NCBI RefSeq assembly: GCF_040939785.1
Contig: NZ_CP162553.1
Location: 7,707,001 to 7,771,000, forward strand
Source of the DNA: Bradyrhizobium lupini
Lineage (GTDB): Bacteria > Pseudomonadota > Alphaproteobacteria > Rhizobiales > Xanthobacteraceae
DNA: 64,000 nucleotides
Direction: 5' to 3'
How positions within the stretch are numbered: position 1 is the stretch's first letter; each line of letters starts with the position of its first letter. The notes beneath the pieces are model-generated. The model ran no database searches and was not told the origin of the DNA. It worked only from the letters and a program-made list of their open reading frames with translations. This document shows, piece by piece, positions 62,659-64,000 of this stretch. A program made the translations under genes and the position numbers.

Positions 62659-64000
62659 GTGCGTTTCAACGCGAACGCAGATTGCGAGGTCTCCCTGCTT
62701 CAGAGCTCATCGACCCTGATCCCCGGCGACACCGTCTGGCGGCGGTGCGAGGCGCGGCGTGTGGCGGTTCTGAACGATGCTGCCGCTTATTTCGCGGCCC
62801 TGCGGCAGACCCTGCTGCAGGCGCAGGACCTCGTCTATATCGTCGGGTGGGATATCCATAGTGAGACCAGGCTGGTCGGCGAGTCCGGGCGAGCGGATGA
62901 TGGCTTGCCGGAGCAACTCGGCCCATTCTTGCGCGCGCTGGTCCACCGCCGTCCCACCTTGCACATCAACATTCTCGTCTGGGACTTCGTCTCGTTCTAC
63001 GCCTCCGAGAGGGAATGGAATTCCGCGGCCAAATTTACCGCCGACACAGATGGCCGCGTCCGGTTTCACCTGGATGCCACGCTTCCCTTTGGGTCGGCCC
63101 AACACCAGAAGATCGTCTGTGTCGATGGTTCACTGGCGTTCGTCGGCGGGCTCGATCTGACGATCAGGCGTTGGGACACGAGTGATCATCGCGCCGATCA
63201 CGCATCGCGCTGTGATCCCCAGGGCAAGCCATACCTGCCGTTTCATGACGTTCAATGCGTGGTCGATGGGGATGCGGCGGCGCAGTTGTTCGACCTCGTG
63301 GAGCAACGCTGGCGCGCGGCGGGCCAACAGATTGATGATCGGCGCCCGCTGAAAAGCTTGCGCTGGCCGGCGATTGTGCCGGTCGAGGCTGAACATATTC
63401 CGGTGGGTATCGCCAGGACCGAGGTGGTTTGTCCGGCAGGTTCGACGCTCCGGGAGGTCGAACGCTCGCTGATTGCAGCGATGCGGTCCGCGACGAAATT
63501 CGTGTACATCGAGAACCAGTTCACCAGCGCCACCAAGATCGCGCGCGAATTGGCGGAGCAGATGCTGCGCGTGCCTTCGCTTCGGGTTCTGATCGTCACC
63601 CCAAAACTGCACTCCTCATGGCTGGAATCCCAAGCGATGCAGAACGGCCGGGGCGCTTTCATCGATTGCTTCAGTTCGGCCGGCGTCGCCGATCGCATCC
63701 GCTTCGTCTACCCGGTCTCGGGGAACGGGGATACGGAAGCGGCCGTGATGGTGCACAGCAAGCTCATGATCGTCGACGATCGGATCTTGAGGATCGGTTC
63801 GGCCAATTTGAACAATCGATCGATGGGTGCCGATAGCGAATGTGACCTGATCTTCGAAGCCGCATCAGATGAGCATCGGGAGTTCATCGCCTCGGTCCGC
63901 CGTCGCCTGATCGCCCATTTCTGCGGTCTCGATGAACAGACCGTCGCGCAAAACGAAGATCGTCTTTTTGCGCTCCTGGACGACGTCGCAAGCGGGACGA
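62659..64000 (+). CDS. Phospholipase D-family protein (cardiolipin synthase-like), 3'-truncated
   Basis: An open frame of 447 codons runs off the window. Two HKD motifs are present: HQKIVCVDGSLAFVGGLDL near residue 150 and HSKLMIVDDRILRIGSANLN near 365. The first part also has WDIHSETRLV and the ENQFTS block after it. These sites form one catalytic centre for phosphatidyl transfer or phosphodiester hydrolysis. Rhizobial homologues often continue into a VTT/DedA-like membrane domain, which would lie beyond the end. GTG start tentative. Confidence 0.88.
   Translation, partial: MRFNANADCEVSLLQSSSTLIPGDTVWRRCEARRVAVLNDAAAYFAALRQTLLQAQDLVYIVGWDIHSETRLVGESGRADDGLPEQLGPFLRALVHRRPTLHINILVWDFVSFYASEREWNSAAKFTADTDGRVRFHLDATLPFGSAQHQKIVCVDGSLAFVGGLDLTIRRWDTSDHRADHASRCDPQGKPYLPFHDVQCVVDGDAAAQLFDLVEQRWRAAGQQIDDRRPLKSLRWPAIVPVEAEHIPVGIARTEVVCPAGSTLREVERSLIAAMRSATKFVYIENQFTSATKIARELAEQMLRVPSLRVLIVTPKLHSSWLESQAMQNGRGAFIDCFSSAGVADRIRFVYPVSGNGDTEAAVMVHSKLMIVDDRILRIGSANLNNRSMGADSECDLIFEAASDEHREFIASVRRRLIAHFCGLDEQTVAQNEDRLFALLDDVASGT

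Noticed and set aside
1..64000. CRISPR array, rRNA, insertion sequence with transposase, toxin-antitoxin or defence island
   Set aside because: No regularly spaced repeats, rRNA segments, transposase motifs or known defence domains were seen on either strand.

Overview
This is a high-GC chromosomal window from an alphaproteobacterium of the order Hyphomicrobiales (Rhizobiales). The gene set and the short intergenic palindromes point most strongly to Bradyrhizobium or a close relative in the Nitrobacteraceae. This assignment is an inference from protein content: no rRNA is present to confirm it. Most of the window is ordinary, densely packed housekeeping DNA; accessory DNA is confined to about 57.0-60.9 kb.

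Layout. 0-8.8 kb: the end of an NTF2-like gene, an XRE regulator, panE, recG, sdhE-mfd and a cold-shock gene. 8.9-13.7 kb: a minus-strand run of a YejA-type peptide-binding protein, an AMP-binding-like protein without its P-loop motif, and a PleD-like protein without a GGDEF motif; the last two carry frameshifts. 13.9-25.1 kb: ialB, hspQ, an AEC transporter, a UbiH-type hydroxylase, pcs, terC, a quinone oxidoreductase, an argD-type aminotransferase with an attenuator-like leader, a MerR/carboxymuconolactone-decarboxylase pair and rimO. 25.2-30.6 kb: the nitrate-responsive nasT-nasS pair followed by nirA and its flavoprotein partner, with a structured leader before nirA. 30.8-35 kb: 5-oxoprolinase genes pxpB-pxpC-pxpA, divergent from an RraA-like and a cupin gene. 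35-46.6 kb: small secreted proteins, periplasmic pheC, a carbohydrate-type ABC importer with a D-hydroxyacid dehydrogenase, a response regulator and two small genes. 46.7-56.8 kb: glk, pncA, a PhaC-like hydrolase, nadE, a GrlR-like gene, a DUF1236 gene and ilvD. 57.0-60.9 kb: tRNA-Ser(UGA) and a decayed integrated element bounded by copies of the tRNA 3' end. 61-64 kb: a DUF2786-like gene, several small genes and a phospholipase D-family gene that runs off the end.

How the genes work together. NasS and NasT should sense nitrate and release a leader terminator or blocking structure upstream of nirA, so that nitrite is reduced to ammonium by NirA with electrons from the NADPH flavoprotein. PncA and NadE are consecutive steps of NAD supply. 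PxpABC recycles 5-oxoproline to glutamate. SdhE serves succinate dehydrogenase, and RecG and Mfd are repair helicases.

A striking property of this particular sequence is nine single-nucleotide frameshifts in eight otherwise intact genes (eight apparent deletions, one insertion), several in short C/G runs and one in rimO. This pattern looks more like residual sequencing or assembly indels than biology. I found no convincing undescribed defence or other novel system; the best candidates for new biology are the nirA leader, the argD leader, the tRNA-Ser island and the degenerate three-gene cluster at 9-13.7 kb.
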